A stretch of 64,000 nucleotides of DNA, from contig JAKIUU010000013.1 in the NCBI GenBank assembly GCA_021647405.1, positions 1-64,000 on the forward strand. Reading direction: 5' to 3'. The position numbers and the translations under genes are program-made. The stretch comes from Flavobacteriaceae bacterium. GTDB lineage: Bacteria > Bacteroidota > Bacteroidia > Flavobacteriales > Flavobacteriaceae. This document shows, in pieces, positions 51,891 to 62,209 of this stretch (position 1 is its first letter; each line of letters opens with the position of its first letter). The notes below the pieces were generated by a model. The model saw only the letters and a list, made by a program, of their open reading frames with translations, was not told where the DNA came from and ran no database searches.

Positions 51891-53633
51891 CTAAATCCTC
51901 GCCTGATACGTATATAAATCGTAATAGCGCCCTTGTTTGGCAATAAGCTCATCATGTGTGCCTTGCTCAGCAATTTTTCCTTGTTCAATGACGAGTATCT
52001 GATGGGCTTGACGGATGGTGCTCAATCTGTGAGCAATGACAAAAGTAGTGCGGCCCGCTATTAATTTGTTCAACGATTTTTGAATGAGTGTTTCACTTTC
52101 GGTATCTAAATTACTGGTGGCTTCGTCTAAAATGATGATTTTAGGATTCGCTAAAATGGCGCGGGCTATGGCCAATCGTTGCCGTTGCCCACCCGAGAGT
52201 TTAACACCGCGTTCGCCAATAACGGTTTCCAATCCTTTTTCAAATCGGTCAGTAAACTCATCTACATAAGCAGCTTTTACGGCACTTTTTACTTCTGCCT
52301 CTGTAGCATCTGGTTTCGAAAAGAGTATATTTTCGCGGATACTTCCCTCGAATAAAAATTCATCCTGTAAAACAACCCCTAAATGTTTGCGGTAAGAATT
52401 TAAAGATACTTTAGAAATATCTTGACCATCAACGGTAATTTGTCCCGATTTGGGATTTAAAAAAGTAGCTGCCAAACCAGCAATAGTCGATTTACCTGAA
52501 CCCGAAGATCCCACTAAGGCAATAACCGATCCCGAAGGGGCTTTGAATGAAATGTCATGAATAACTTCATTACCTTCTTCGTAAGAAAAGGAGACATTTT
52601 TAAAATCGATATCTCCTTTTAAATCATTTAGAACCACAGTGCGGTTTTCGGGGTCGTCTTCTGGCTTCATATTCATAATTTCTTCGGTACGGTCTAATCC
52701 AGCAAACGATTCTGTCAATTGACTCCCAATATTGCTCATTTGCACAATAGGCGCAATAAGAAATCCCAGATAAAGGGTAAACGATAAAAATTCGCCAAAA
52801 GTCATGCGGTCTTCAATAATAAAATAGCCGCCCATACCCATAATGCCGGCGGTTGCCAATCCCAATAAAAAGGTGGCAGAACTGGTAAGCACAGCAGTGG
52901 CAGTTAAACTTTGCTTTACATTTAAAAAGAGTTTTTCAACACCACGTTCAAAAGTTAAAATTTCTTGGGCTTCGGCATTAAAGCCTTTTATAACCCTTAC
53001 GCCATTTAAGGTTTCGGTTAAGCGGCCTGTTACATCTGCATTTATGACGGCGCGGTCTTTAAAAATAGGGCGAATGTACCCAAATGCTTTTAAGGCGATG
53101 ACTGCAAAAATTATGACAGGTACCAACACATAAACAGTCATAATCGGACTTATTTTTATCAGTAAAATAAGCGAAACTACAGAAGTTAAGGTGCCACCAA
53201 TAAGTTGTACCAATCCTGTGCCTATTAAATTGCGAACACCTTCAACATCAGTCATAATACGTGATACCAAAGCACCTGACTTATTGTTGTCAAAATAACT
53301 AATGGGCAAGGTGAGTATTTGTTTTTGGACTTTAACGCGTAATTTTGAGATGAGTAATTGCGCTTCTACACTGAGCAACCGGGTTAGTAAAAACGATGTG
53401 ATGGCCTGAACTATTATAGCCGAAATAACCACAATTAATAAGACTTTTAATTGATGCATATCTTTGTTTACTATGACATCATCCATTAAAAATTTACTGG
53501 CGCCTGGTAAAATTAATCCAGCCAACCGGCTAATAATTATCAATACCAATCCGATAAATACAATTTTACGTCGGGGCCATATAATTTCTTTAAAAGCTTG
53601 CGATAAGCTTACTTTATTTTTTTTTGAAGACAT
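51891..53633 (-). CDS. ABC exporter, fused permease and ATPase (MsbA-like)
   Basis: From ATG 53633 the 580-residue half-transporter has a six-helix membrane domain (about 1-310) and an ATPase domain with Walker A VGSSGSGKSTIAGL, Q-loop VVLQDEFLFEG, signature VKLSGGQRQRLAIARA, Walker B IIILDEATSNLD and switch His in VIAHRLSTI. It acts as a dimer and exports lipids, drugs or peptides; the cargo is not determined. The upstream extension to 53687 lacks family similarity. Confidence 0.92.
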   Translation of the reverse strand: MSSKKNKVSLSQAFKEIIWPRRKIVFIGLVLIIISRLAGLILPGASKFLMDDVIVNKDMHQLKVLLIVVISAIIVQAITSFLLTRLLSVEAQLLISKLRVKVQKQILTLPISYFDNNKSGALVSRIMTDVEGVRNLIGTGLVQLIGGTLTSVVSLILLIKISPIMTVYVLVPVIIFAVIALKAFGYIRPIFKDRAVINADVTGRLTETLNGVRVIKGFNAEAQEILTFERGVEKLFLNVKQSLTATAVLTSSATFLLGLATAGIMGMGGYFIIEDRMTFGEFLSFTLYLGFLIAPIVQMSNIGSQLTESFAGLDRTEEIMNMKPEDDPENRTVVLNDLKGDIDFKNVSFSYEEGNEVIHDISFKAPSGSVIALVGSSGSGKSTIAGLAATFLNPKSGQITVDGQDISKVSLNSYRKHLGVVLQDEFLFEGSIRENILFSKPDATEAEVKSAVKAAYVDEFTDRFEKGLETVIGERGVKLSGGQRQRLAIARAILANPKIIILDEATSNLDTESETLIQKSLNKLIAGRTTFVIAHRLSTIRQAHQILVIEQGKIAEQGTHDELIAKQGRYYDLYTYQARI

Positions 53634-53763
53634 TTTTAGTAGTAAAAAATTAAATGGCAAGATATAAAAACTGGCTCTATCTGGCAAAAATTAGTTTTTG
53701 ATACCATTCATAAATATGTATATATTTACACTTTTTAACAACAAATAATTTATTTATAAGCAT

Positions 53764-54240
53764 ATGGGTATAATGTATTTAATTTCAGTCTTTATCCATA
53801 TTATCTGTGCTGCTTTTTGGATTGGTGGCATGCTATTTCTTCCTTTGGTTTTGTTGCCAAGTATAAAAAACCATCCCGACAGGTTGTTATTGTTACAAGA
53901 AACGGGCATAAGATTCAGATTTGTTGGTTGGATAGCACTTCTAATTTTAGCTGTTACAGGTGTTTTGAATATGTATTTAAGAGGTTTGCCATTAACATGG
54001 GATTATATAACACAAAGCAGTTACGGCAATTTATTAGGTATTAAATTACTGCTTTTTATAGCGATGTTAATAATTGGTGGTGTTCACGATTTTTACATTG
54101 GACAAAAAAGCATCGAAGAAATGAAAATTTCTGATAATGGCAGTTTAAAACAAATGGCACGTTGGTCGGGTAGGGTTAATATAGTGTTGGCATTGAGTAT
54201 GGCCTTTATTGGTGTTTCTTTATCGCGGGGTGGGTTTTAA
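53764..54240 (+). CDS. CopD-like four-helix membrane protein
   Basis: The 158-residue protein has four membrane segments (about 5-27, 52-71, 87-107, 133-152), with conserved His in SVFIHIICAAFWIGGMLFLP and VHDFYIGQKS. The layout resembles the CopD domain family. Copper transport is not established for such short forms. Confidence 0.7.
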   Translation: MGIMYLISVFIHIICAAFWIGGMLFLPLVLLPSIKNHPDRLLLLQETGIRFRFVGWIALLILAVTGVLNMYLRGLPLTWDYITQSSYGNLLGIKLLLFIAMLIIGGVHDFYIGQKSIEEMKISDNGSLKQMARWSGRVNIVLALSMAFIGVSLSRGGF

Positions 54241-54296
54241 TCGAAAAGAATTCCGCGATGCGCTGCGTCGGGGATAGATAGTTTTAAAATATTTCT

Positions 54297-55211
54297 TTAC
54301 TTTTTTTCTTTTGATGTATACGTGGCGGTAAGAATGCCAGAAATAATGAGTACCAAGCTGTAAAAATGCAGCAGACCAATACTTTCTTCTAGAAATATAA
54401 AGGCTAAAAAACCACTAAAAAGAGGTATTGTATAATAAATCATTCCAGCATTTGTTGCGCCAATTTTATTGACGGCGCTATTCCATAAGATATAAGCTGA
54501 TAAAGAAGCGAAAATACCCACATAAAGAATTGATAAGATTGTTTTAATTTCATATTGAATGTGATGTGTGTCCGCATTCTCCCAAATATAAAAAGGAAAT
54601 AAAAAAATAAGCCCGATGATAAAAGTGCTTAATTGAAAAGTTAGCAGATCTAAATTTTTTGGCTTGTGCTTTAGTAAAAGTGTATAAATGGCAAAGATAA
54701 TTGCTGCCAAGAGCATCCAAATATCGCCTATGGCAAATGAAATACTCAAAAGACTTGATAATTCGCCTTTACTAATAAGTAATACCACACCGATTAAAAC
54801 CAAAACGATACCAATGGCTTTGTAGCGGGTTATATGTTCTTTATAAAAGATACGCGAGAGAATTATAATAAAAATAGGGAAGCTTATTGATATGAGCGAC
54901 AAGTTAACAGCTGTAGTTGTATGTCCTGCCAAGTATATTAAAGTGTTAAAGATAGTTACCCCTAAAATAGCTGTTATTGTTAAGTATAAAATATTTTTCC
55001 TTATGATAATTCGGTTGGCTATTAAATTTTTAATGGCAAAGGGAAACAGGATAATTACAGCGACAAACCAGCGCCAAAAAGCAAGACTAATAGGAGGGAT
55101 GCTCTCGTTGAGACCCCGTGCAATTATAAAATTTCCAGACCAAATGGCGGTAGCTCCAAAAGCAAAAAAATAGCCTAATAGCTGGGGACTGTTTTTTAAT
55201 TTATTTTTCAA
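54297..55211 (-). CDS. EamA-family (DMT) transporter
   Basis: The 304-residue protein has about ten membrane helices arranged as two EamA repeats. FGATAIWSGNFIIARGL opens the first and LYVGIFASLSAYILWNSAVNKIGATNA lies in the second. It probably exports metabolites or amino acids; the substrate is unknown. Confidence 0.88.
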   Translation of the reverse strand: MKNKLKNSPQLLGYFFAFGATAIWSGNFIIARGLNESIPPISLAFWRWFVAVIILFPFAIKNLIANRIIIRKNILYLTITAILGVTIFNTLIYLAGHTTTAVNLSLISISFPIFIIILSRIFYKEHITRYKAIGIVLVLIGVVLLISKGELSSLLSISFAIGDIWMLLAAIIFAIYTLLLKHKPKNLDLLTFQLSTFIIGLIFLFPFYIWENADTHHIQYEIKTILSILYVGIFASLSAYILWNSAVNKIGATNAGMIYYTIPLFSGFLAFIFLEESIGLLHFYSLVLIISGILTATYTSKEKK

Positions 55212-55365
55212 GTCCGAAATTTCTGAATAAAGAAAGTGATACGCAAGAAAATAGCAATAAAAAGCAAAATCCCTACTCCAATCAGCTTTTAAAGTGATTC
55301 AAATTTTTTACCTTTCGGATGTTTAAGAAAAAGAAATTGTTAGTAGAAATATATTTCGTAACTAA

Positions 55366-56094
55366 ATGAAAGAAAGTAAATTAACCCGAATTAATAAATA
55401 CCTAAGCGAAGCGGGTTATTGTTCGCGTCGCGCTGCAGACAAGCTTATTGACGAAGGACGCGTAACTATTAATGGTAAAGTTCCAGAAATGGGTACCAAA
55501 ATTGCCGTGGATGATGTGGTTAAAGTTGATGGAAAATTAATTTCTGAATCCAAAGAAAAACCCATTTATATTGCTTTTAACAAACCGGTAGGAATTGTCT
55601 GTACAACAGATACAGGTGTAGAAAAAGACAATATTATTGATTTTATTAATTACCCAAAACGTATTTTTCCTATTGGACGTTTAGACAAACCCAGCGAAGG
55701 GCTTATCTTTTTAACCAACGATGGCGATATAGTTAATAAGATATTACGCGCCCGCAACAGTCATGAAAAAGAGTATTTGGTTACGGTAAACAGACCATTA
55801 ACCAAAACATTTATCGAAAAAATGGGTGCTGGCATTCCGATTTTAGAAACTGTTACCCGAAAATGTAAAGTTGAATTGGTGGGCGATTTCAAGTTTAAAA
55901 TCACCTTGACCCAAGGTTTAAACCGACAAATTCGCAGGATGTGCGAATATTTAGATTACCGTGTTTTAAAATTAAAACGGGTACGGATTATGAATGTTAT
56001 TTTAGATCTTCCTGTGGGTAAGTGGCGTCATTTAACCGATGCCGAATTAAAAGAAATCAATCGGTTGGTTTTGGCGTCATCTAAAACATACTAG
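55366..56094 (+). CDS. rluF: 23S rRNA pseudouridine synthase (RluF/RluB type)
   Basis: The 242-residue protein has an N-terminal S4 domain (TRINKYLSEAGYCSRRAADKL), then PIYIAFNKPVGIVCTT, the catalytic Asp in FPIGRLDKPSEGLIFLTNDGD (about 107) and LTQGLNRQIRRMCEYLDY. The family modifies 23S rRNA. The choice of RluF over RluB rests on the short C-terminus. Confidence 0.85.
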   Translation: MKESKLTRINKYLSEAGYCSRRAADKLIDEGRVTINGKVPEMGTKIAVDDVVKVDGKLISESKEKPIYIAFNKPVGIVCTTDTGVEKDNIIDFINYPKRIFPIGRLDKPSEGLIFLTNDGDIVNKILRARNSHEKEYLVTVNRPLTKTFIEKMGAGIPILETVTRKCKVELVGDFKFKITLTQGLNRQIRRMCEYLDYRVLKLKRVRIMNVILDLPVGKWRHLTDAELKEINRLVLASSKTY

Positions 56095-56133
56095 TTTTAA
56101 AATATTTACACAAATCTTGTCTATAAAAGCACT

Positions 56134-57543
56134 ATGAATGAGCCCTTAATTTTATCAGAAACTTTTAATAAAATTAAAAAATATCTTAAAAAAAGCACAG
56201 ATAACAGTGTCCCTGTAAATGAATTCAAAACCCCTTTAGAGCTAAAAAATGTAATTGATTTTGATGTTAATGCAAAAGGCATTTCAGAAAATGATTTTTT
56301 AGAGCTTATTGACAAGTACCTTGATTATTCTGTAAAAACGGGAAATAAACAGTTTTTAAATCAGTTGTATTCGGGCTTTAATTTTCCTGCTTTTATTGGC
56401 GAAATTTTTACAGCTTTGGCAAACACATCTATGTATACATACGAAGTGGCGCCTGTGGCTACAGTTGTAGAAACCGAGATGATTCGTTTGATGAATACCT
56501 ATACTGGTTACCTTGAAGGTGATGGTATTTTTGTAAGTGGTGGTAGTAATGCCAATCTGGTAGCCATGTTTTCTGCACGGAATAGGACAGTACCCGAAAG
56601 TCGTTTTGAGGGTTATGACTGCAAGTATAAGTTAAAAGCTTTTATCAGTGATCAAGCCCATTATTCTTTTGAAACAGCGGCCAATATTTTGGGAATTGGA
56701 TCAAATAATGTTGTAAAGATTAAATCTGATACCGATGGTAAAATGATTCCGGCCATGCTTGAAAAAGAAATTGTAGATTCAATTAACAGCGGCGAAACCC
56801 CTTTTTTTGTAGCAGCCACCTGCGCCACAACTCTGGCAGGCGCTTACGACCCCATTGACGAAATGGCTAAAATTTGTAAAAAGTATGCCCTCTGGCTTCA
56901 CGCCGATGGCTCTTTTGGCGGCTCTTTAATTTTAAGTGATGCACATCGGTATTTAATGAAAGGCATTGAAAAAACCGATTCCTTTACATGGAATCCGCAT
57001 AAATTGATGAACATACCGCTTATATGTTCTGCTTTTCTGGTAAAAAAACGCGGCACATTACAACACAATATCACTGATATTTCTACAGATTATATTTTTC
57101 ACGATATTGATAAAATTGAAGATTTGGGTAAAAAATCAATCCAATGTGGGCGTAGGGTAGATGCCGTAAAATTGTGGTTTGCATGGAAATATTTTGGTCT
57201 TGAGGGCTATCAAAAACGGATTGATAACCTTATGAGTATGGCAATTTATGCCTCAGAAAAAGTGGATACTCATGCCCAACTAGAACTTTTAATTCCGCGG
57301 CAATCTTTTGCGGTTTGTTTTAGATATCTCCCCAAAGGAGAAACAGATTTAAATACTTTTAACTTAAATTTACGTGAAGCTTTAAGAAAAAGTGGAAAAT
57401 CAATTGTTAATTTTGGGTATATGGGTAAAACTCTGATTATTAGATTTGTCATTACAAATGGCGCACTAAATCATTCTGATGTAGACTTGTTTTTTAACAA
57501 CCTGCTTTTTGAAGCTAAAAAGTTAGAGGCTAAAATTAATTAA
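56134..57543 (+). CDS. Group II PLP-dependent decarboxylase
   Basis: The 469-residue protein belongs to the glutamate/aromatic/diaminobutyrate decarboxylase family. GIFVSGGSNANLVAM (about 129), ATCATTLAGAYDPIDEM, LHADGSFGGSL and the Schiff-base Lys in FTWNPHKLMNIPL (about 290) are present. It starts 39 nt after rluF. Sequence alone does not separate glutamate from 2,4-diaminobutyrate or cysteine-sulfinate as substrate. Confidence 0.87.
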   Translation: MNEPLILSETFNKIKKYLKKSTDNSVPVNEFKTPLELKNVIDFDVNAKGISENDFLELIDKYLDYSVKTGNKQFLNQLYSGFNFPAFIGEIFTALANTSMYTYEVAPVATVVETEMIRLMNTYTGYLEGDGIFVSGGSNANLVAMFSARNRTVPESRFEGYDCKYKLKAFISDQAHYSFETAANILGIGSNNVVKIKSDTDGKMIPAMLEKEIVDSINSGETPFFVAATCATTLAGAYDPIDEMAKICKKYALWLHADGSFGGSLILSDAHRYLMKGIEKTDSFTWNPHKLMNIPLICSAFLVKKRGTLQHNITDISTDYIFHDIDKIEDLGKKSIQCGRRVDAVKLWFAWKYFGLEGYQKRIDNLMSMAIYASEKVDTHAQLELLIPRQSFAVCFRYLPKGETDLNTFNLNLREALRKSGKSIVNFGYMGKTLIIRFVITNGALNHSDVDLFFNNLLFEAKKLEAKIN

Positions 57544-57755
57544 ATTGTAAAATATACCTGTTTTTGATTAATTGTTGGTAAAAAAATATCTTTCTAAGCA
57601 CAAAATAGACACTTAGAAACCATTATAACCTCATTAATTTAGAAGCAAATACTCCTAATGTAGGGCATATATACATGCGTATTCCTTTAATCTATTGGGT
57701 TTAAGAGACGTATTAAAAAATAAGAAAAAACCTATTATATTTGATAACAAAACAC

Positions 57756-57763
57756 TACATTTG
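57756..57763 (+). promoter_or_regulatory. -7 element of cold-shock gene
   Basis: TACATTTG, 30 nt before the start codon, with a second TATATTTG at 57736-57743. The leader would be only about 25 nt, shorter than the structured leader of enteric cspA. The 250-bp gap holds nothing else recognisable. Confidence 0.45.
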
Positions 57764-57793
57764 CGCTTTATAAATAATTTTTAATTTTCAATA

Positions 57794-57985
57794 ATGAGTA
57801 AAGGAACAGTAAAATTCTTCAACGAATCAAAAGGATTCGGATTTATCACTGAAGAAGGATCAAACAAAGAACATTTTGTACACATTTCTGGTTTAATCGA
57901 TGATATTCGCGAAGGCGATGAAGTTGAATTTGAACTTACAGAAGGTAGAAAAGGACTTAATGCAGTAAACGTAAAAGTTGTATAA
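57794..57985 (+). CDS. Cold-shock protein (CspA family)
   Basis: The 63-residue single cold-shock domain has RNP1 KGFGFITEE and RNP2 HFVHIS. It binds single-stranded nucleic acid and relieves RNA structure. It has its own terminator and is followed by an RNA helicase, a pairing consistent with RNA remodelling at low temperature. Confidence 0.95.
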   Translation: MSKGTVKFFNESKGFGFITEEGSNKEHFVHISGLIDDIREGDEVEFELTEGRKGLNAVNVKVV

Positions 57986-58009
57986 TATAAACTTATTACC
58001 TTATTTTAG

Positions 58010-58043
58010 AATAAAAGCCTATCATTTCTGATAGGCTTTTATT
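58010..58043 (+). terminator. Terminator after the cold-shock gene
   Basis: The 15-bp arms aataaaagcctatca and tgataggcttttatt with loop TTTC form a perfect stem 25 nt past the stop codon. The T-rich part lies within the 3' arm. Confidence 0.85.
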
Positions 58044-58077
58044 ATTTTAAACAATACATGATTACTATTTTAAATAC

Positions 58078-59349
58078 ATGACATTTAAAGATTTAAAGAT
58101 AATTGACCCTATTTTAAAAGCTGTTGCTGAGGTTGGTTATACACATCCTACACCCATACAAGAGCAATCTATTCCTATTTTGCTCAGCGGTAAAGATTTA
58201 TTAGGTTGTGCCCAAACAGGTACGGGTAAAACAGCTGCTTTTGCAATACCTATTATACAGCAGCTTTATAATAACAGGCAGCAAAACACGAATTATCGTA
58301 AAATAAAAGCACTTATAGTTACGCCAACACGCGAATTGGCCATTCAAATTGCTGATAATTTTACCCTTTACGGAAAATACACTGGCATCAAAAATACGGT
58401 TGTTTTTGGAGGGGTTAAACAAGGGGCGCAAACACAGGCGCTTAAAAAAGGTGTTGACATTCTTGTAGCAACTCCTGGCCGTTTGTTAGACTTGATGCAA
58501 CAAGGGTATATATCGTTAAGCGATATTAGCTTTTTTGTTTTAGATGAAGCCGACCATATGTTAGACATGGGTTTTATTCATGACATACGGAAAATAATCG
58601 TCAAAATTCCTGTAAAACGCCAATCTTTATTCTTTTCGGCAACTATGCCGCAAGCTATTGTGGCACTTTCGGGCAAGATATTAGGTCATCCTGAAAAAGT
58701 GACCATAAGACCAGAACAAGCTACAGCAGAAAAGGTTACACAATCGGTTTATTTTGTGAGTAAAAAGAGCAAGCCAAAATTATTAATTCACTTGTTGCAA
58801 AATGAGACAGTTTCTTCTGTACTAATCTTTTCAAGAACAAAACACGGTGCTAATAAAATTGTTAAACTACTGGATAAAGTGTCTATTAAGGCCGAAGCCA
58901 TTCATGGAAATAAATCGCAAACAGCGCGCCAAAAAGCACTGGCTAATTTTAAAAATGGCGATACGGCTGTTCTTATAGCCACAGATATTGCGGCACGTGG
59001 TATTGATGTTGAAGAGCTTTCGTTGGTCATTAATTACGACCTGCCCAATATTTCTGAAACTTATGTGCATCGTATTGGCAGAACGGGTCGTGCAAATGCA
59101 AGTGGCATTGCCATCTCTTTTTGCGATAATGAAGAAAAAGCTTTTTTAAGAGATATTCAAAAGCTTATAGGGCAAAATATACCTGCTGTTTTAGAACATC
59201 CCTTTATGAATGACATGGTGGATGAACAGTTACCAGAAGCCAAATCAAAACATAAAAAACAACAATTTTGGTCTAAAAATAAAGGAAATAAAAACAGGAA
59301 TAATCCAAATAAAAATAAGAGCCAACACCAATCGCGTAAACGCTATTAA
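58078..59349 (+). CDS. DEAD-box RNA helicase (RhlE-like)
   Basis: The 423-residue protein has the Q motif THPTPIQEQSIP, motif I AQTGTGKTAAF, Ia TPTRELAIQ, II VLDEADHMLDMGF, III FFSATMP, V ATDIAARGIDV and VI HRIGRTGRA. The C-terminal tail (about 385-423) is rich in Lys, Asn and Arg, as in RhlE proteins, and probably binds RNA. Confidence 0.93.
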   Translation: MTFKDLKIIDPILKAVAEVGYTHPTPIQEQSIPILLSGKDLLGCAQTGTGKTAAFAIPIIQQLYNNRQQNTNYRKIKALIVTPTRELAIQIADNFTLYGKYTGIKNTVVFGGVKQGAQTQALKKGVDILVATPGRLLDLMQQGYISLSDISFFVLDEADHMLDMGFIHDIRKIIVKIPVKRQSLFFSATMPQAIVALSGKILGHPEKVTIRPEQATAEKVTQSVYFVSKKSKPKLLIHLLQNETVSSVLIFSRTKHGANKIVKLLDKVSIKAEAIHGNKSQTARQKALANFKNGDTAVLIATDIAARGIDVEELSLVINYDLPNISETYVHRIGRTGRANASGIAISFCDNEEKAFLRDIQKLIGQNIPAVLEHPFMNDMVDEQLPEAKSKHKKQQFWSKNKGNKNRNNPNKNKSQHQSRKRY

Positions 59350-59454
59350 AGGTATGTTAGTTACAAATAAAGGGAGTTTTCTTTTATAGGACCTAAATAT
59401 ATTTAACTTTGTAAAAGGGTGTGCAATTAGTATAAATCAAAAAAATGCTTGTAA

Positions 59455-60264
59455 ATGAAACTAAAATACTTATTATTTTTCTTTAGTATATCATTGTTTT
59501 CGCAGAGTAAACTCGCTGTAAAATATTATTACGAAGAGGTTGAAAATGGCTTTAACATAATGGTTGATAACAATGAATATTGTGAGGTCAGCGTTGTTTT
59601 AAGACTAAACCATGAAAATGTAACAGTATCTTCAAAAAAACAAGACACTTTTATAGTGCCAGCAAGAACAGTAGGCGTAAGATTATCAGCATTAAAAGCC
59701 ATTCATATTGGCCGGTATGGATTTGATTTTAGACATAGAGAATACCGTGGCAATATTACCAAAACATCTTATAATAAGAATTTCCCTTATTCGTTGCCTT
59801 TTAAAAAAGGACAATCTTTTTTAATTAGTCAAGGGTATGATGGCGATTTTTCGCATAAAAATATAAAGGCTCTTGATTTTGACATGCCATTAGGAACCCC
59901 TGTTACAGCTATTAGAGGCGGAACTGTTGTAAAGGTAGAAGATAGTTTTGACAAACATGGCGAAACAGCCGACTTTGCGCGGTTTTCAAACTATATAATA
60001 ATCAGTCATCCAGATGGTACCTTTTCGCGCTATGCACATCTTAAAAAGGAAAGTGCCAAAGTTAAGGCAGGCGATTTTGTAACCACCGGCAAGGTGCTGG
60101 CCTTAAGCGGAAATACTGGTTGGACAACAGGGCCACATTTACATTTAGAGGTATATATACCCAAACCATCTGAGAACTTATATATTAAAACAAAATTTAA
60201 AGTAGGCAGAGGGCATGTTTCTGTCTTTTTAAAAGAGAATCAAACTGTAAATCGCAATTATTAG
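59455..60264 (+). CDS. M23-family (LytM-like) metallopeptidase
   Basis: The 269-residue secreted protein has a signal peptide (MKLKYLLFFFSISLFSQS), a beta-rich N-terminal part and a C-terminal M23 domain (about 118-240). Zn ligands are in SHKNIKALDFDMPLGTPV and GPHLHLEVYIP, and YAHLKKES is also typical. The first ligand motif is longer than the usual HxxxD. It probably cleaves peptidoglycan cross-links or binds them. Confidence 0.87.
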   Translation: MKLKYLLFFFSISLFSQSKLAVKYYYEEVENGFNIMVDNNEYCEVSVVLRLNHENVTVSSKKQDTFIVPARTVGVRLSALKAIHIGRYGFDFRHREYRGNITKTSYNKNFPYSLPFKKGQSFLISQGYDGDFSHKNIKALDFDMPLGTPVTAIRGGTVVKVEDSFDKHGETADFARFSNYIIISHPDGTFSRYAHLKKESAKVKAGDFVTTGKVLALSGNTGWTTGPHLHLEVYIPKPSENLYIKTKFKVGRGHVSVFLKENQTVNRNY

Positions 60265-60276
60265 TAAAATCAGATA

Positions 60277-61581
60277 TTATTTCTTTCTGAAATAAATAGT
60301 AATCGGCACACCATTAAAATCGTATAATTCGCGCATTTTATTTTCAACATAACGTTTATAGGGTTCTTTTACATATTGCGGTAAGTTGGCAAAAAACACA
60401 AACTGAGGTGTGGGTGTAGGCAGTTGTGTACAATACTTAATTTTTACATACTTGCCTTTTAGAGCAGGTGGTGGATTAAATTTTATAACCTCTAACATTG
60501 TTTCGTTAAGCTTGCTTGTTGCAATACGTCTTTTTCTGTTTTCGTAAACTGCAACAGCAGTTTCGATGGCTTTGTAAATACGTTGTTTTGTCAATGCCGA
60601 AATAAAAATGATGGGTACATCTGTAAAGGGAGCTATCTCGTTTCTAATTTTGGCTTCAAATCCTTTTACAGAGTTGGTTTCTTTCTCTACGAGATCCCAT
60701 TTGTTAACCAAGATAATAATGCCTTTTCTATTTTTCTCTGCCAACCAAAATATGTTTTGATCTTGTCCTTCAAAACCACGTGTGGCATCAATAATCAAAA
60801 TAACCACATCGCAATATTCAATAGAACGCACGGCACGCATGACCGAATAAAATTCTAAGTCTTCTTTTACTTTTGATTTTTTGCGAATACCTGCCGTGTC
60901 TACCAAGTTAAAATCGAATCCAAAACGGTTGTATTTGGTGTCGATAGAATCGCGGGTGGTACCAGCAATATCGGTAACAATATTGCGATCTTCGCCAATT
61001 AAAGCGTTTATAAAAGATGATTTTCCGGCATTGGGGCGTCCCACAACGGCAAAACGCGGAAGGTCGCTTTCTTCGGTTTCGGGTTGTTCGGGTAATTTAT
61101 CTACAAGGGCATCCAAAAGTTCGCCTGTACCACTGCCATTAATAGACGAAATGGTAAAATAGTCGCCCAAACCAAGCGCATAAAATTCGGCAGCATCAGC
61201 AACACGCATGGCATTATCTACCTTGTTTATAGCTAGTAAAATGGGTTTGTCTACACTTCTTAAAATTGCGGCGACATCGGAGTCCATGGCAGTAATACCT
61301 CTTTCAACATCAACCATAAAAATAATGACATCGCACTCTTCTATGGCTAATTGTACTTGTTTGCGGATTTCTTCTTCAAAGATATCTTCAGAACCTACAA
61401 TATAACCACCTGTATCTATTATAGAAAAGGTGGCACCATTCCATTCACATTTCCCGTAATGGCGGTCTCGGGTAACACCACTAACCGAATCAACTATGGC
61501 TTGACGGCGCTGAATCATGCGGTTAAAGAGTGTCGATTTACCCACGTTGGGGCGTCCTACAATGGCTACAATATTATTCAT
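60277..61581 (-). CDS. der: Ribosome-assembly GTPase Der (EngA)
   Basis: The 434-residue protein has two GTPase domains in tandem, GRPNVGKSTLFN (about 8) and GRPNAGKSSFIN (about 181), with DTGGY and DTAGI switch motifs and NKVD and NKWD specificity motifs, then a KH-like domain (about 350-434). Der is required for 50S ribosomal subunit maturation. Confidence 0.96.
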   Translation of the reverse strand: MNNIVAIVGRPNVGKSTLFNRMIQRRQAIVDSVSGVTRDRHYGKCEWNGATFSIIDTGGYIVGSEDIFEEEIRKQVQLAIEECDVIIFMVDVERGITAMDSDVAAILRSVDKPILLAINKVDNAMRVADAAEFYALGLGDYFTISSINGSGTGELLDALVDKLPEQPETEESDLPRFAVVGRPNAGKSSFINALIGEDRNIVTDIAGTTRDSIDTKYNRFGFDFNLVDTAGIRKKSKVKEDLEFYSVMRAVRSIEYCDVVILIIDATRGFEGQDQNIFWLAEKNRKGIIILVNKWDLVEKETNSVKGFEAKIRNEIAPFTDVPIIFISALTKQRIYKAIETAVAVYENRKRRIATSKLNETMLEVIKFNPPPALKGKYVKIKYCTQLPTPTPQFVFFANLPQYVKEPYKRYVENKMRELYDFNGVPITIYFRKK

Positions 61582-61676
61582 ATCAAAAATTTCGGTGCAA
61601 AGATAGGGTATTAAGCACAGATTTTATAGGCTATTTTTGATAAGTAAAAAAAGTGTACTTTTATTTTCTTTTTTAT

Positions 61677-62204
61677 ATGAATACACCCATACACAATAAC
61701 GAAATTAACAGGTATATTTTAAAGCCACGGTTTAAGGTTTCTTTAAAGGCATCTCAAGAAATTGTGATTAAAGAACTTGGCAGGATTTTTAAAAATACAA
61801 GTTGTAAATATTCTAGTAAAATAGTTAATCATCACATAGTTGTTGATATTCCTGAGGAGGATAATCATTTTTGGTCGCCACAATTACATTTAGAGATTGA
61901 AAAAGAAACCGCAGAAACGGTATTGCTAAGAGGTCATTTTGGGCCAAAACCTCAAGTGTGGACTTTCTTTATGTTTCTTCATTTTGCGGTGGCTTTAAGT
62001 TTTTTTGTATTCTTTGTTATTGCTTATTCGAATTACACTTTAAATAAAGATTATGCTTTTGCGCTAACAATGTGTGTTGTATTACCCATTATATGGATTG
62101 GATTTTATATAGCGGGACAGTTGGGTAAAAAGAAAGGCCATACACAAATGCAAGATCTACACGATTTTTTGATGGATAGTTTATCAAGGTATAATCCAGA
62201 ATAA
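61677..62204 (+). CDS. Conserved hypothetical two-helix membrane protein
   Basis: From ATG 61677 the protein has 175 residues: a soluble N-terminal part of about 90 residues, then GPKPQVWTFFMFLHFAVALS opening the first of two membrane helices (about 96-118 and 125-147) and a short C-terminal tail. No family is recognised. It sits between der and pyrF with no obvious link to either. Confidence 0.7.
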   Translation: MNTPIHNNEINRYILKPRFKVSLKASQEIVIKELGRIFKNTSCKYSSKIVNHHIVVDIPEEDNHFWSPQLHLEIEKETAETVLLRGHFGPKPQVWTFFMFLHFAVALSFFVFFVIAYSNYTLNKDYAFALTMCVVLPIIWIGFYIAGQLGKKKGHTQMQDLHDFLMDSLSRYNPE

Positions 62205-62209
62205 GCACT

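Noticed and set aside
57544..57793. Long structured cold-shock leader
   Set aside because: The best -7 boxes place the transcription start only about 25 nt from the start codon, and no strong hairpin lies between.
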